DNA of 56,569 bases, taken from contig JABRWB010000021.1 of NCBI GenBank assembly GCA_039961635.1, positions 1-56,569 of the forward strand, given 5' to 3'. Under the pieces are notes generated by a model. The model was not told where the DNA came from, made no database searches, and was given only the letters and a program-made list of their open reading frames with translations. The DNA is from a bacterium. GTDB taxonomy: Bacteria > 4484-113 > JAGGVC01. A program made the position numbers and the translations under genes. Shown piece after piece: positions 1 through 7,170 of this stretch; positions within the stretch are counted from its first letter, which is position 1, and every line of letters starts with the position of its first letter.

Positions 1-2
1 CG

Positions 3-1511
3 GATCCGTTCGATTTCGAAGAAACGACGGTTGACGGCGACCCCCGCGATGCGGACGTGGCCGCCGTGATGGTCGGAATCAACAACGTATATCCGGTGGA
101 AGTCGAGGATTGGGGCCCAACGGTATTCGGAGGCCCATTTGTTCCCCCGACCGACATTTGGTTCCAGTACTTAATCGGACCGGGAACACCTCCAAAAGCC
201 GGTATTCCACCGTACACGGTGCAATTCGACCGCAACTACAACGGCTTGAATTTCGATGCAGATGTCCAGGCAACAATCACCAACACCGAGAAGTGGAACG
301 GCTCGGCGTGGGTGCCTACGGTGGCTGGCGATTGGAACGCGGGCAAGCTGGTGACCGCCGGCATTTACCGCACAAAGGTAACTTACTCGCAACAGCACGG
401 CGGCGCGAATCTCGATCCCGCGATCAAGGTTATCGACACCAACGGCCCGCAGCCCGGCTACGACATTTACTGGTGGCAAAACGCATTCACAGTAATCGTG
501 GACTGGACCGAAAACTGGGATACCGTCGGGATGACCCGCTGGACCCAGGCCGGAAACGGCACGGTCAACTGGCACCTGGACAGCACTTACAAGTGGAGCA
601 ACCCGTACGGCATGACCTGCAACAACGGCGTTGACTTCGCCGGAAACTGGAGCGTCAGCCTTACGCTCAACGCTTCCGAAGCAATCGATGCGACGACCTA
701 CGACAAGATACAATTCCGTCACAGGTCGATCACCGAAGGCGGCGGCGACGGAGCTTACTACGACAGGTGCGAAGTTCAACTTTCGATCAACAACTTCTCC
801 AGCTACACCAACATCGTTTCTCTCGGCTCAACCGGCGGCTCATGGGTGCAAAGAACGTTTGACATTCCAACCGCCTTGCGTCAGCCCAATCTGCGGATCA
901 GGCTGTACTTCATCACGGGCGACTCGCTGTTCAACAATTACTACGGCCACACTTTCGACGACATCAGGCTGTTCCAATTCGTTCTGAATCCCGCAGTCTG
1001 GACTGAAAACTTCGAAAGCGGCATCGGCAGCTGGACGCTTGTCAGCCAGGGCGGCTCCACCTCGTGGCAGAACCGCAACGTCAACCACTACTACGGCCAA
1101 GGCGCGCATGGCGGAAGCTGGTATCTCGCTACCGTGCCCCAGCCGTACACGAACAGCTCGTACCACTGGCTGCAGCGCGGCCCGATATCCGGATTCAGCA
1201 CGAACACAAACTACACTTTGGACTTCTGGGCGTCCGGCTATACCGAGAACAACTATGACGGCACAATCTTCCAGATAAGCACCAACGGCACAACTTGGAC
1301 GAACCTTGGAACCCAGTACATTTACGGTCACGGCGGCGGCCCGTACTACGGATTCTGGATCAACCAAAACAACGTATGGGTCCAGAAATTCGGCAACTCG
1401 TTCAACACCGGCTCCAGCACTCAAGTGTGGATCAGACTCGGATGGGAAGCCGATTCAAGTGTGACTTACGGCGGCCCGGCGATTGACGATATCGCCATCC
1501 GGCCTTCGTAA
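3..1511 (+). CDS. Secreted beta-sandwich repeat protein, C-terminal part (5' end outside window)
   Basis: The reading frame is open from base 3 and runs to TAA at 1509-1511, so about 502 C-terminal residues are visible and the true start lies to the left. Two tandem units begin with similar motifs, WTENWDTVG (near visible residue 167) and WTENFESGIGSW (near 333). Each is rich in aromatic, Asn, Gly and Thr residues and ends in an acidic 'FDDIRLF' or 'IDDIAIRP' motif. This pattern is typical of MAM/concanavalin-like jelly-roll domains found in secreted proteases and adhesins. No catalytic motif is seen in the visible part. It is probably the surface or secreted C-terminal region of a larger protein, with function unknown. 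A strong terminator follows directly. Confidence 0.75.
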   Translation, partial: DPFDFEETTVDGDPRDADVAAVMVGINNVYPVEVEDWGPTVFGGPFVPPTDIWFQYLIGPGTPPKAGIPPYTVQFDRNYNGLNFDADVQATITNTEKWNGSAWVPTVAGDWNAGKLVTAGIYRTKVTYSQQHGGANLDPAIKVIDTNGPQPGYDIYWWQNAFTVIVDWTENWDTVGMTRWTQAGNGTVNWHLDSTYKWSNPYGMTCNNGVDFAGNWSVSLTLNASEAIDATTYDKIQFRHRSITEGGGDGAYYDRCEVQLSINNFSSYTNIVSLGSTGGSWVQRTFDIPTALRQPNLRIRLYFITGDSLFNNYYGHTFDDIRLFQFVLNPAVWTENFESGIGSWTLVSQGGSTSWQNRNVNHYYGQGAHGGSWYLATVPQPYTNSSYHWLQRGPISGFSTNTNYTLDFWASGYTENNYDGTIFQISTNGTTWTNLGTQYIYGHGGGPYYGFWINQNNVWVQKFGNSFNTGSSTQVWIRLGWEADSSVTYGGPAIDDIAIRPS

Positions 1512-1551
1512 AACCGATTAAACCGATTCAGTTCCGTCTTAGGCGGAATGG

Positions 1552-1583
1552 CCCCCGGAGCTCCGGCTCCGGGGGTTTTTTTT
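1552..1583 (+). terminator. Rho-independent terminator of the left-edge gene
   Basis: A perfect 10-bp stem (1552-1561 with 1566-1575) with a TCCG tetraloop is followed by eight T residues (1576-1583). It lies 40 bases after the TAA at 1511. Confidence 0.93.
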
Positions 1584-1630
1584 ACCTGACTCCACCGCGG
1601 TTATCGATTGACCGAGTTCAGCCATTCTGA

Positions 1631-1636
1631 TAAACT
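1631..1636 (+). promoter_or_regulatory. -10 element next to start codon (leaderless type)
   Basis: TAAACT ends 9 bases before the ATG at 1646, and no Shine-Dalgarno is present. Confidence 0.5.
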
Positions 1637-1645
1637 CGCCCCGCC

Positions 1646-2140
1646 ATGGTTGAGCCTCCAGTACCGCAAAGCTTCATTGAAGGCCGCTCGAAGGATCTGT
1701 TCCTGTTCACCTACGACGTTTATATGGACATAGTCCGCCTGCACCGCTACATCCCCAGCGCGCGCCTGCCGAAACCGGCTAGACTGGTCAACCACAAACT
1801 TTGGTTTCCCTATTACTTCAATCCGGCGAAAAGCGGTTTGCCGTCGATCACCCGTTCGGAAGGGGACGAGGTGTGGGGGCTGCTTTGGCGGTGCAACAAA
1901 AACGAACTTCCCAAGTTCGAACGCAAGCTCGAGGCCCCGAACAGGTATCACATTATGGAAGTGCGAATCGTTGATCGTGCGGGCGACAGGATGAACGCCA
2001 CGACGTACGCGATCACCCAGCCGAACGTGCCTCCCTCCAAGCCGTCGAAAGCGAAGCTTTCAGAAATAATCGAACTTGGAAAAGCGGCGGACCTGCCAAA
2101 CGATTACCTGACCTGGCTCGCGGCGATTGAGACGCTCTAG
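1646..2140 (+). CDS. Gamma-glutamylcyclotransferase (AIG2/GGCT)-fold protein
   Basis: This 164-residue protein starts 'LFLFTYDVYMDIVRLHRYIP', the family equivalent of the 'YGxL' phosphate-loop entry of GGCT/AIG2 proteins. It continues with LWFPYYFNPAKSGLPSI and then GDEVWGLLWRCNKNELPKFERKLE, where the family has its 'V.G.ly.l....l..LD..E' segment and acidic catalytic residue. The GGCT fold cleaves gamma-glutamyl or related amide substrates to cyclic products, but the actual substrate here is unknown. It is cytoplasmic with no signal peptide. The ATG has a -10-like hexamer 9 bases upstream instead of a ribosome binding site. The gene overlaps the convergent lipoprotein gene by 4 bases at its 3' end. 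Confidence 0.72.
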   Translation: MVEPPVPQSFIEGRSKDLFLFTYDVYMDIVRLHRYIPSARLPKPARLVNHKLWFPYYFNPAKSGLPSITRSEGDEVWGLLWRCNKNELPKFERKLEAPNRYHIMEVRIVDRAGDRMNATTYAITQPNVPPSKPSKAKLSEIIELGKAADLPNDYLTWLAAIETL

Positions 2141-3195
2141 CCGTTTTCGCTCACTGCGGCGGAAACCACAGTCGGCCTAGCCGGACGATCGAGCGGAATT
2201 TCACCGGACATAAGCTGGCTTTCGATATCTTCAAGTTCGCCCATCAGTTCTTCGTCCACCCTGCGATATCGCTTGTATTCATCGAAGCCGGTGTTTTTAA
2301 GCACCCCGGCCTTCAATCCGAGAACGACGCCCTCCGGAGGAGATTCCCCGGAGTCAACAATCCGCCCGATCTCGGCAAGCGCGGCCCGGTAATCCCAGAC
2401 GTAGCTGGTAATGCAGGCGCCCGCGCCGGCGGCGTTCTCGTCCCTGCCGATGGCGACCGCGAGTCCCGCCTTGCCCGTTATCGCCGCGACGGGATAGTCG
2501 CCGAAAACGGTTGCGTCAAATACGAGAAACTCGCCTCCGCCGAGAAAAAACTGAATCGCGGAGTTCGCGATCGCGACTGGTTCGCGCGATGCCGGCGCGG
2601 CGTCGACCGCTCTCGCCCCGCCGCGCACCCATTTGGAACCCTGCTCAACTCCGGATGCAAGCGCTCTGCCCCGGTACTCGTTTCGGTCCATCATCAACCC
2701 GATAGTTCCCGTCTTCGACATCCCAGCAACGAGAGCGCCCGCGAGGAATCCCGCCTCAACGTAATCGAATGAGACCGGAATTACCCCCGATCCATCCGGC
2801 CATTCCGAATCCGAAAAAACAAAGACGCGCTTCCCTTCGGGAAACGACTTGACAAAGGCCGAAATTTCCTCCTCGCCGAATCCTGGAGCGACAATCGCGT
2901 GGCCTTTGATTTCGACAACGGAACCGGAATCCGCCAAGGATGCGTGCTGAACGGTTTTACCGGCGAACGCGCCGGAAGCGACAAGCTCGGCGAACGCCGC
3001 GGACAGCTCGGACGCGGCGTGCTGAATTGGCAGGGATTCGCCGGGTTTGAGCTCGGCCGTTTCGGGCAGAACCAGCGTTGCCTGAATCGGCTCCACCTTT
3101 TGCACGGCATCGCCGTCAGATTTCCGGCCGCTCGGACAGGATGCCAGGAAAATCATGAATATCAACAGAATCGCTATTCGAGGTACTCTCAACAC
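2137..3195 (-). CDS. BMP/PnrA-type substrate-binding lipoprotein
   Basis: This 352-residue protein has a signal peptide and lipobox (FLASC near residue 20), so it is expected to be a membrane-anchored extracytoplasmic lipoprotein. The segment 'YVEAGFLAGALVAGMSKTGT' and the following IGLMMDRNEYRGRALASGVEQG match the basic-membrane-protein/PnrA family, which binds nucleosides or similar ligands for ABC import. No permease or ATPase gene is adjacent, so it may act as a sensor or lend its ligand to a distant transporter. It is the last gene of an apparent operon after a K+ channel and a cyclic-nucleotide-binding protein (9-base gap). The start is a GTG at 3195 with a weak AGGCGG upstream. Confidence 0.78.
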   Translation of the reverse strand: MLRVPRIAILLIFMIFLASCPSGRKSDGDAVQKVEPIQATLVLPETAELKPGESLPIQHAASELSAAFAELVASGAFAGKTVQHASLADSGSVVEIKGHAIVAPGFGEEEISAFVKSFPEGKRVFVFSDSEWPDGSGVIPVSFDYVEAGFLAGALVAGMSKTGTIGLMMDRNEYRGRALASGVEQGSKWVRGGARAVDAAPASREPVAIANSAIQFFLGGGEFLVFDATVFGDYPVAAITGKAGLAVAIGRDENAAGAGACITSYVWDYRAALAEIGRIVDSGESPPEGVVLGLKAGVLKNTGFDEYKRYRRVDEELMGELEDIESQLMSGEIPLDRPARPTVVSAAVSENG

Positions 3196-3204
3196 AATCG
3201 CCGC

Positions 3205-3720
3205 CTATGTAGATTCAAGCGCCAAACAAAGCGCCGTCGTGAGCTTAAGGACATCTTTGTTGGTCTGTCTAATCCGCTCGCTTACAATTTGCACTATTCG
3301 TTTCGTGACCAGGTAGCCCAGCCTGCAGTCTTTCTCGCAAATGGCCAGAAAATCCTTGCCTCGGATTTCCAGCAGCGTGCATGTCGTGACCGCGGTTACG
3401 GTGGCGCTGCGCTCATCAGGGGCGAAAAGCCCCATTTCGCCGAACACGGGATACGATTCCGAGTCCGGGCCTGCCTTGAGCACCGTGAGTTTTTTGTCGC
3501 GCAGGTCGGCCTCGCCGCGCTGAAGCAAGGTGAGCTTCTTGGATATTTCGACAGCGCCATCCACGAGCAAGAACATGCTCTCTCCGTGCTCGCCCTCGCT
3601 GATTATCCGCTCGCCCTCCAACGCCTTTCGCTCGATGCAGTGCGGGGCGATCAGGTCCGCCTGAACCTGATTCAAGTCGCGGAACACGTCAACTTTTTTC
3701 AGCACTTCCCTGCAGTTCAT
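3205..3720 (-). CDS. Cyclic nucleotide-binding domain protein
   Basis: This 171-residue cytoplasmic protein is almost entirely one cNMP-binding (CRP/CAP effector) domain. The N-terminal part 'VFRDLNQVQADLIAPHCIER' and 'IISEGEHGESMFLLVDGAVEI' form the beta-barrel. The phosphate-binding cassette is FGEMGLFAPDERSATVTAV (around residues 93-111), with the expected Glu and Arg. There is no helix-turn-helix DNA-binding domain, so it is not a CRP-type transcription factor. Its stop lies 3 bases from the end of the upstream K+ channel gene, which places them in one operon. A GGGGAGG ribosome binding site precedes ATG 3720. A plausible reading is a stand-alone regulatory subunit for the channel. Confidence 0.87.
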   Translation of the reverse strand: MNCREVLKKVDVFRDLNQVQADLIAPHCIERKALEGERIISEGEHGESMFLLVDGAVEISKKLTLLQRGEADLRDKKLTVLKAGPDSESYPVFGEMGLFAPDERSATVTAVTTCTLLEIRGKDFLAICEKDCRLGYLVTKRIVQIVSERIRQTNKDVLKLTTALCLALEST

Positions 3721-3723
3721 CCC

Positions 3724-4929
3724 CTACTGCCTCCCCGCCGAAGCTTCGATTACGATGGCCGCGTCCAGCTCTTTGATCGTGTAATCTGGTCCAGGGTTGA
3801 CTTTAACGTCGAGATTTTCCACGCCATAGGTCAGCTCCTTTTTCCCGGCCGCCTCGAACTGCTGCTTGATAAACGCATCGATCGAGGTCGGATCGGCGCC
3901 GAGTACATCCTCCAGCGCCATGCCGCGCTCCCGGCCGATCACCCCAATCAGAATATCTCCGCGGGTCTCCATCAAGTGCTTCGCCAGTTCGGAAAACGGC
4001 CTGCCGACAAACTCCCGGGGGATTTTTTTCTGCCAAAGAGCATGGCCAAACTCCGGCGACAGAAGCTCGCGGACGAGCGAGGGCATCCCCGGAAAAAGCG
4101 CTCCGGCCGTCAACAGATATCCCGAATGCTTGCCGATAAGGACTATCTCTTCCGCGTTGGCTGCCCTCAGCGAACTCATATTCTCTTCGGAATGAAGCTC
4201 CGCGGAAATTCGCATCTTTCGGTTCTGCCTTTTGAGGGCGAGCGTCGCGCGAAGCACGCGCTGGTCCGATTGGGATGCGCCTTCCGCACTATAGTCCGCC
4301 AGGATCAACGCGTAGCTGGCCTTGGCAGCGTTCGCGCGCGTAAGCACGCTTTCCGAGCAAAAGTCGCCGCGGACGAACTTCATGTTCAGATCGGGAAAGC
4401 TGTAAAAGTGCTCGTTCGCCAACTCCTCCTCGATATCCGCAATGAGCACGACCTGAAGCTGAGAGGATGTTTTGGCTTTTCGAAGGTTCTCCAGTACGTT
4501 GTCGATGTGGGGATTCCACCCGCATACAATCAAATGATCGGTCAAGGTAATCTCCTCCAGCCCTTTGGCTTCCTTTATGCGCTTTGAGACGAACGCCGTG
4601 GTTACCGTGGCTCCCAGAAGCGGGCCGACGAGAATCATGAATACGAGCATTTCGGCCATAGCGACAATACGCCCGCCTACGGTCAGAGGGTACTTGTCCC
4701 CGTAGCCCACGGTACAGGCCGTGACTATGGCCCACCAGACGCCGTCCCACAGACTTGCGTACTGCTCAGGATTCTCCCGATATTCGAAAGCGAAGACCAG
4801 CGCCGCGGCGGCGAAAAGAATGACAAAAATAACAAGTATGAATCGGTGAAGGCCTTCCTCCACGGCAAGCCGGAGGAAGTTGCGCGCGGATCTCAAAATG
4901 CTGCCGTTCAGGCGTTGCCAGTGCTGCAT
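3724..4929 (-). CDS. Two-TM potassium channel with RCK/TrkA-N domain
   Basis: This 401-residue membrane protein has a first transmembrane helix near residues 28-50, a pore helix, and the K+ selectivity filter TVGYGD in 'TACTVGYGDKYPL' (near 73-85). A second helix follows (IVAMAEMLVFMILVGPLLGA), then a cytoplasmic RCK/TrkA-N Rossmann domain starting 'HLIVCGWNPHIDNVLENL'. The C-terminal third contains a TrkA-C-like region. The architecture matches MthK-type ligand-gated K+ channels. It heads an operon with a separate cyclic-nucleotide-binding protein and a BMP-family lipoprotein. The ATG at 4929 lacks a Shine-Dalgarno but has TAAACT 9 bases upstream. Confidence 0.93.
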   Translation of the reverse strand: MQHWQRLNGSILRSARNFLRLAVEEGLHRFILVIFVILFAAAALVFAFEYRENPEQYASLWDGVWWAIVTACTVGYGDKYPLTVGGRIVAMAEMLVFMILVGPLLGATVTTAFVSKRIKEAKGLEEITLTDHLIVCGWNPHIDNVLENLRKAKTSSQLQVVLIADIEEELANEHFYSFPDLNMKFVRGDFCSESVLTRANAAKASYALILADYSAEGASQSDQRVLRATLALKRQNRKMRISAELHSEENMSSLRAANAEEIVLIGKHSGYLLTAGALFPGMPSLVRELLSPEFGHALWQKKIPREFVGRPFSELAKHLMETRGDILIGVIGRERGMALEDVLGADPTSIDAFIKQQFEAAGKKELTYGVENLDVKVNPGPDYTIKELDAAIVIEASAGRQ

Positions 4930-4938
4930 GGCCGTATG

Positions 4939-4944
4939 AGTTTA
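4939..4944 (-). promoter_or_regulatory. -10 element next to start codon (leaderless type)
   Basis: On the minus strand, TAAACT ends 9 bases before the ATG at 4929 of the K+ channel gene. Hexamer and spacing are the same as for the gene at 1646. Confidence 0.5.
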
Positions 4945-5047
4945 GATTGGCGGGGTGCCAAAGTCAACGAGGGGCAAACCTTAAACCGCCTCGTCGCAAA
5001 GGCCTGTGGCAGAAATGCGCCATCGTGCCAAAAGATACGTTTTAGGG

Positions 5048-5053
5048 TAAAAT
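5048..5053 (+). promoter_or_regulatory. -10 element next to start codon (leaderless type)
   Basis: TAAAAT ends 8 bases before ATG 5062, with no ribosome binding site between them. This supports 5062 over the upstream in-frame start at 4846. Confidence 0.55.
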
Positions 5054-5061
5054 ACGGCGTC

Positions 5062-5865
5062 ATGAAAAATATCCTTGTTTCAATCGCGCTCATTTCGGTT
5101 ATTGCGCTCGCCGCGTGCAACGGCGGCGGAAAAGACGGCACGCCCCCGCCGGACAACAACGGGGTTGTGACAATCAATGACCTGATCGTGAATCCCGCCC
5201 AGCCGGGCGCGACATCGCTCGTCGAAATCACGCTCGACGCGGCGGCCACAGTAACACCCATCGAGCAGAGGACGAAAACCTACACCGCGACGGGCGGCAC
5301 GCTGTACGCCGAGCAGCCGGATTTCACGCTGGTGCTCCGCAACTCCGCACAGGCCGGCCCGGCCACGCTTTCCACGAAGCAAAACAAAATCTACTGGATC
5401 ACTCCCGCGACGCCGGTACAGGTGACGCTTACGGTTGAAGTGGGGGGCAAAACGCACTCCAAGGTCGTTTCGATCGGCAATTCGCTTGCGACCATGAGCA
5501 TCGAGGAGCAGGGATCGAACAAGGTCGTCACGGTTTCGGTGAACGGCGTCAGCGACCTGTTTCAGGCCGCGTTCCGAGTGAATTACCAGACGAGCAAGTA
5601 CACGGCCGTTTCGGTTGAGAAGGGCGACTTTCTCGGCTCCGGGGCGCTATTTATCGGCCTGCCCGACAAACTGGTCGGCTCGGTGCCGGTGTCGATTTCG
5701 CGCAAACGAGGCGAAGGCGGCTCGAACGGCAACGGCGTATTGGCAAGAATCATCTTCGCACCCAAGACCACATCTGGAGTGAGGGATACTTCGGCGTCGG
5801 CCGCGTTCGATTTTGAATACGTCGAGCTGAGGGATTCAAGCGGGGATCTAATCGGCCTTGATTAA
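5062..5865 (+). CDS. Cohesin-like domain lipoprotein
   Basis: This 267-residue protein begins with a signal peptide MKNILVSIALISVIALAAC, ending in a lipobox (LAAC, Cys about 19), so it is anchored outside the cytoplasm. An N-terminal beta-rich, Ig-like region ('TINDLIVNPAQPGATSLVEI') precedes a cohesin-like C-terminal domain. That domain contains 'VTVSVNGVSDLFQAAFRVNY', then a 'VSVEKGDFLG' element and a 'GNGVLARIIFAP' strand, which resemble the strand order of type I cohesins. Other proteins in this window carry dockerin-type modules, so a cohesin-dockerin partnership is possible but unproven. The start is ATG 5062 because the signal peptide begins there. The longer frame from 4846 would run through the divergent channel promoter. 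Confidence 0.72.
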   Translation: MKNILVSIALISVIALAACNGGGKDGTPPPDNNGVVTINDLIVNPAQPGATSLVEITLDAAATVTPIEQRTKTYTATGGTLYAEQPDFTLVLRNSAQAGPATLSTKQNKIYWITPATPVQVTLTVEVGGKTHSKVVSIGNSLATMSIEEQGSNKVVTVSVNGVSDLFQAAFRVNYQTSKYTAVSVEKGDFLGSGALFIGLPDKLVGSVPVSISRKRGEGGSNGNGVLARIIFAPKTTSGVRDTSASAAFDFEYVELRDSSGDLIGLD

Positions 5866-5879
5866 AATGGTTTTATCGG

Positions 5880-7103
5880 CTATCTGAACGAGAGAAACGC
5901 AATGCCTATGGCGAGCGTTACAAGGCTCACCGGCAGGCCGACTTTAAGAAATTCCAGGTAGCCTATCTGCTCGCCCCTTTCCCTGCTCGTTTCCACGACG
6001 GTCAGATTGGACAATGAGCCATACAGCGACAGGTTCCCCGCAAACGAGGTGGTAAGCGCGAGCGCAAACCAGAGAATTTTCGGATTCTCCATCTCGGACA
6101 ATACGGCCTGGAAAAACGCGGCGCTCGAAACGTCCGAAAACACGAAGGACATAAAGCCGCCGGCCGCAACTACCGCCGCGATATGCGCGATCTCGTTTTC
6201 AATTTCCGGAATCAAATTCGTCGCCGCCCATAACGCGATCCCGCTGTGAACCGCGCCGCCTACGACGACGAAAAGCGCTCCGATAGTTGCGATAAGCGGC
6301 CAGTTTACGCAGGAAAGGACGTCTTTCGGAGGCTGAGGATTGACCGCGAGCAGCAATGCCGCGCCTCCGATCGCGGCGACGGGCATCGAAACGCCCGCCA
6401 TAAGCGCCGCTATCACGCAGATAAGCACTATTATCGAGCTCCAACCCGTGAAATTCAGCCTCTGCGGAACGATATCCGCAAGCGCCGGACCGAACGATAT
6501 CGAAGGAAGCTTTACACGAAAATGCATGTAAAGCCAGATGGATGCGACAACCGCTCCCGCCAGACATATTTCCGCCATTTTCGCGGCATATTCCAAAAAT
6601 CCGATTCCCGCGAGCGAGACAACCAGCATCGTCTGCGGGCTGCCGACCGCGGTTGCCGCGCCGCCGAGATTCGCGCCGAGAATCACCGCGACCAGGTAAG
6701 GTGCGGGTGGGATTCCAACTTTCCGACATATGGCGATTACCAGCGGCGAAATTACGATCGCCGCGGTAAGGTTAAGCGCAAGCGCGGAAAAAACCGCGGA
6801 TAAAACGAGTACGGCAATGAGCAGCCTGCGCGGGTTGCCCGCGTATCTAAGGACGCGTTCCGCGAAAAACGAAATCACGTTACCTGCCTGCAGGTATTCG
6901 GCTATCACCAGCATCCCGGTCAGAAACAAAAGCAATGAGGCGGGAATGTAGGAAATTGCATCGGCGGCGGATACTACGCCGAGAGACACCATAAGGACTG
7001 CACCAAGAAGCGCGCCTGCGGGTGCCTTGATGCGGGATTTCGGCAGACGCTGCAGCGCTACTAGAAAATACGTCAGTAACAGCACCAATACGGCCGCAGG
7101 CAC
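5880..7103 (-). CDS. ArsB/NhaD-superfamily ion permease
   Basis: This 407-residue integral membrane protein has about ten hydrophobic segments spread over its full length. The motif region 'LNLTAAIVISPLVIAICRKV' followed by 'VILGANLGGAATAVGSPQTM' is typical of the ArsB/NhaD/CitMHS ion-transporter superfamily, whose repeat contains Asn-Gly-Gly and Gly-Ser-Pro re-entrant loops. A second such loop is 'TTSFAGNLSLYGSLSNLTVV' near the C terminus. It could move Na+/H+, arsenite, citrate or another anion, and the sequence does not settle which. The GTG start at 7103 follows TAGAAT by 6 bases without a ribosome binding site. It converges with the cohesin-like lipoprotein gene. Confidence 0.85.
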   Translation of the reverse strand: MPAAVLVLLLTYFLVALQRLPKSRIKAPAGALLGAVLMVSLGVVSAADAISYIPASLLLFLTGMLVIAEYLQAGNVISFFAERVLRYAGNPRRLLIAVLVLSAVFSALALNLTAAIVISPLVIAICRKVGIPPAPYLVAVILGANLGGAATAVGSPQTMLVVSLAGIGFLEYAAKMAEICLAGAVVASIWLYMHFRVKLPSISFGPALADIVPQRLNFTGWSSIIVLICVIAALMAGVSMPVAAIGGAALLLAVNPQPPKDVLSCVNWPLIATIGALFVVVGGAVHSGIALWAATNLIPEIENEIAHIAAVVAAGGFMSFVFSDVSSAAFFQAVLSEMENPKILWFALALTTSFAGNLSLYGSLSNLTVVETSRERGEQIGYLEFLKVGLPVSLVTLAIGIAFLSFR

Positions 7104-7109
7104 GAGCTG

Positions 7110-7115
7110 ATTCTA
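7110..7115 (-). promoter_or_regulatory. -10 element next to start codon (leaderless type)
   Basis: On the minus strand, TAGAAT ends 6 bases before the GTG at 7103. Confidence 0.5.
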
Positions 7116-7170
7116 TCACGGGTGAACTTGCGCGCCGGGTCATTCCAGCCGGGAATTTCCCATCCGAAAA

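Noticed and set aside
2899-4587. 562-codon plus-strand open frame
   Set aside because: Antisense to the K+ channel, cNMP and lipoprotein genes; high GC leaves long stop-free shadows. No motif or start signal.
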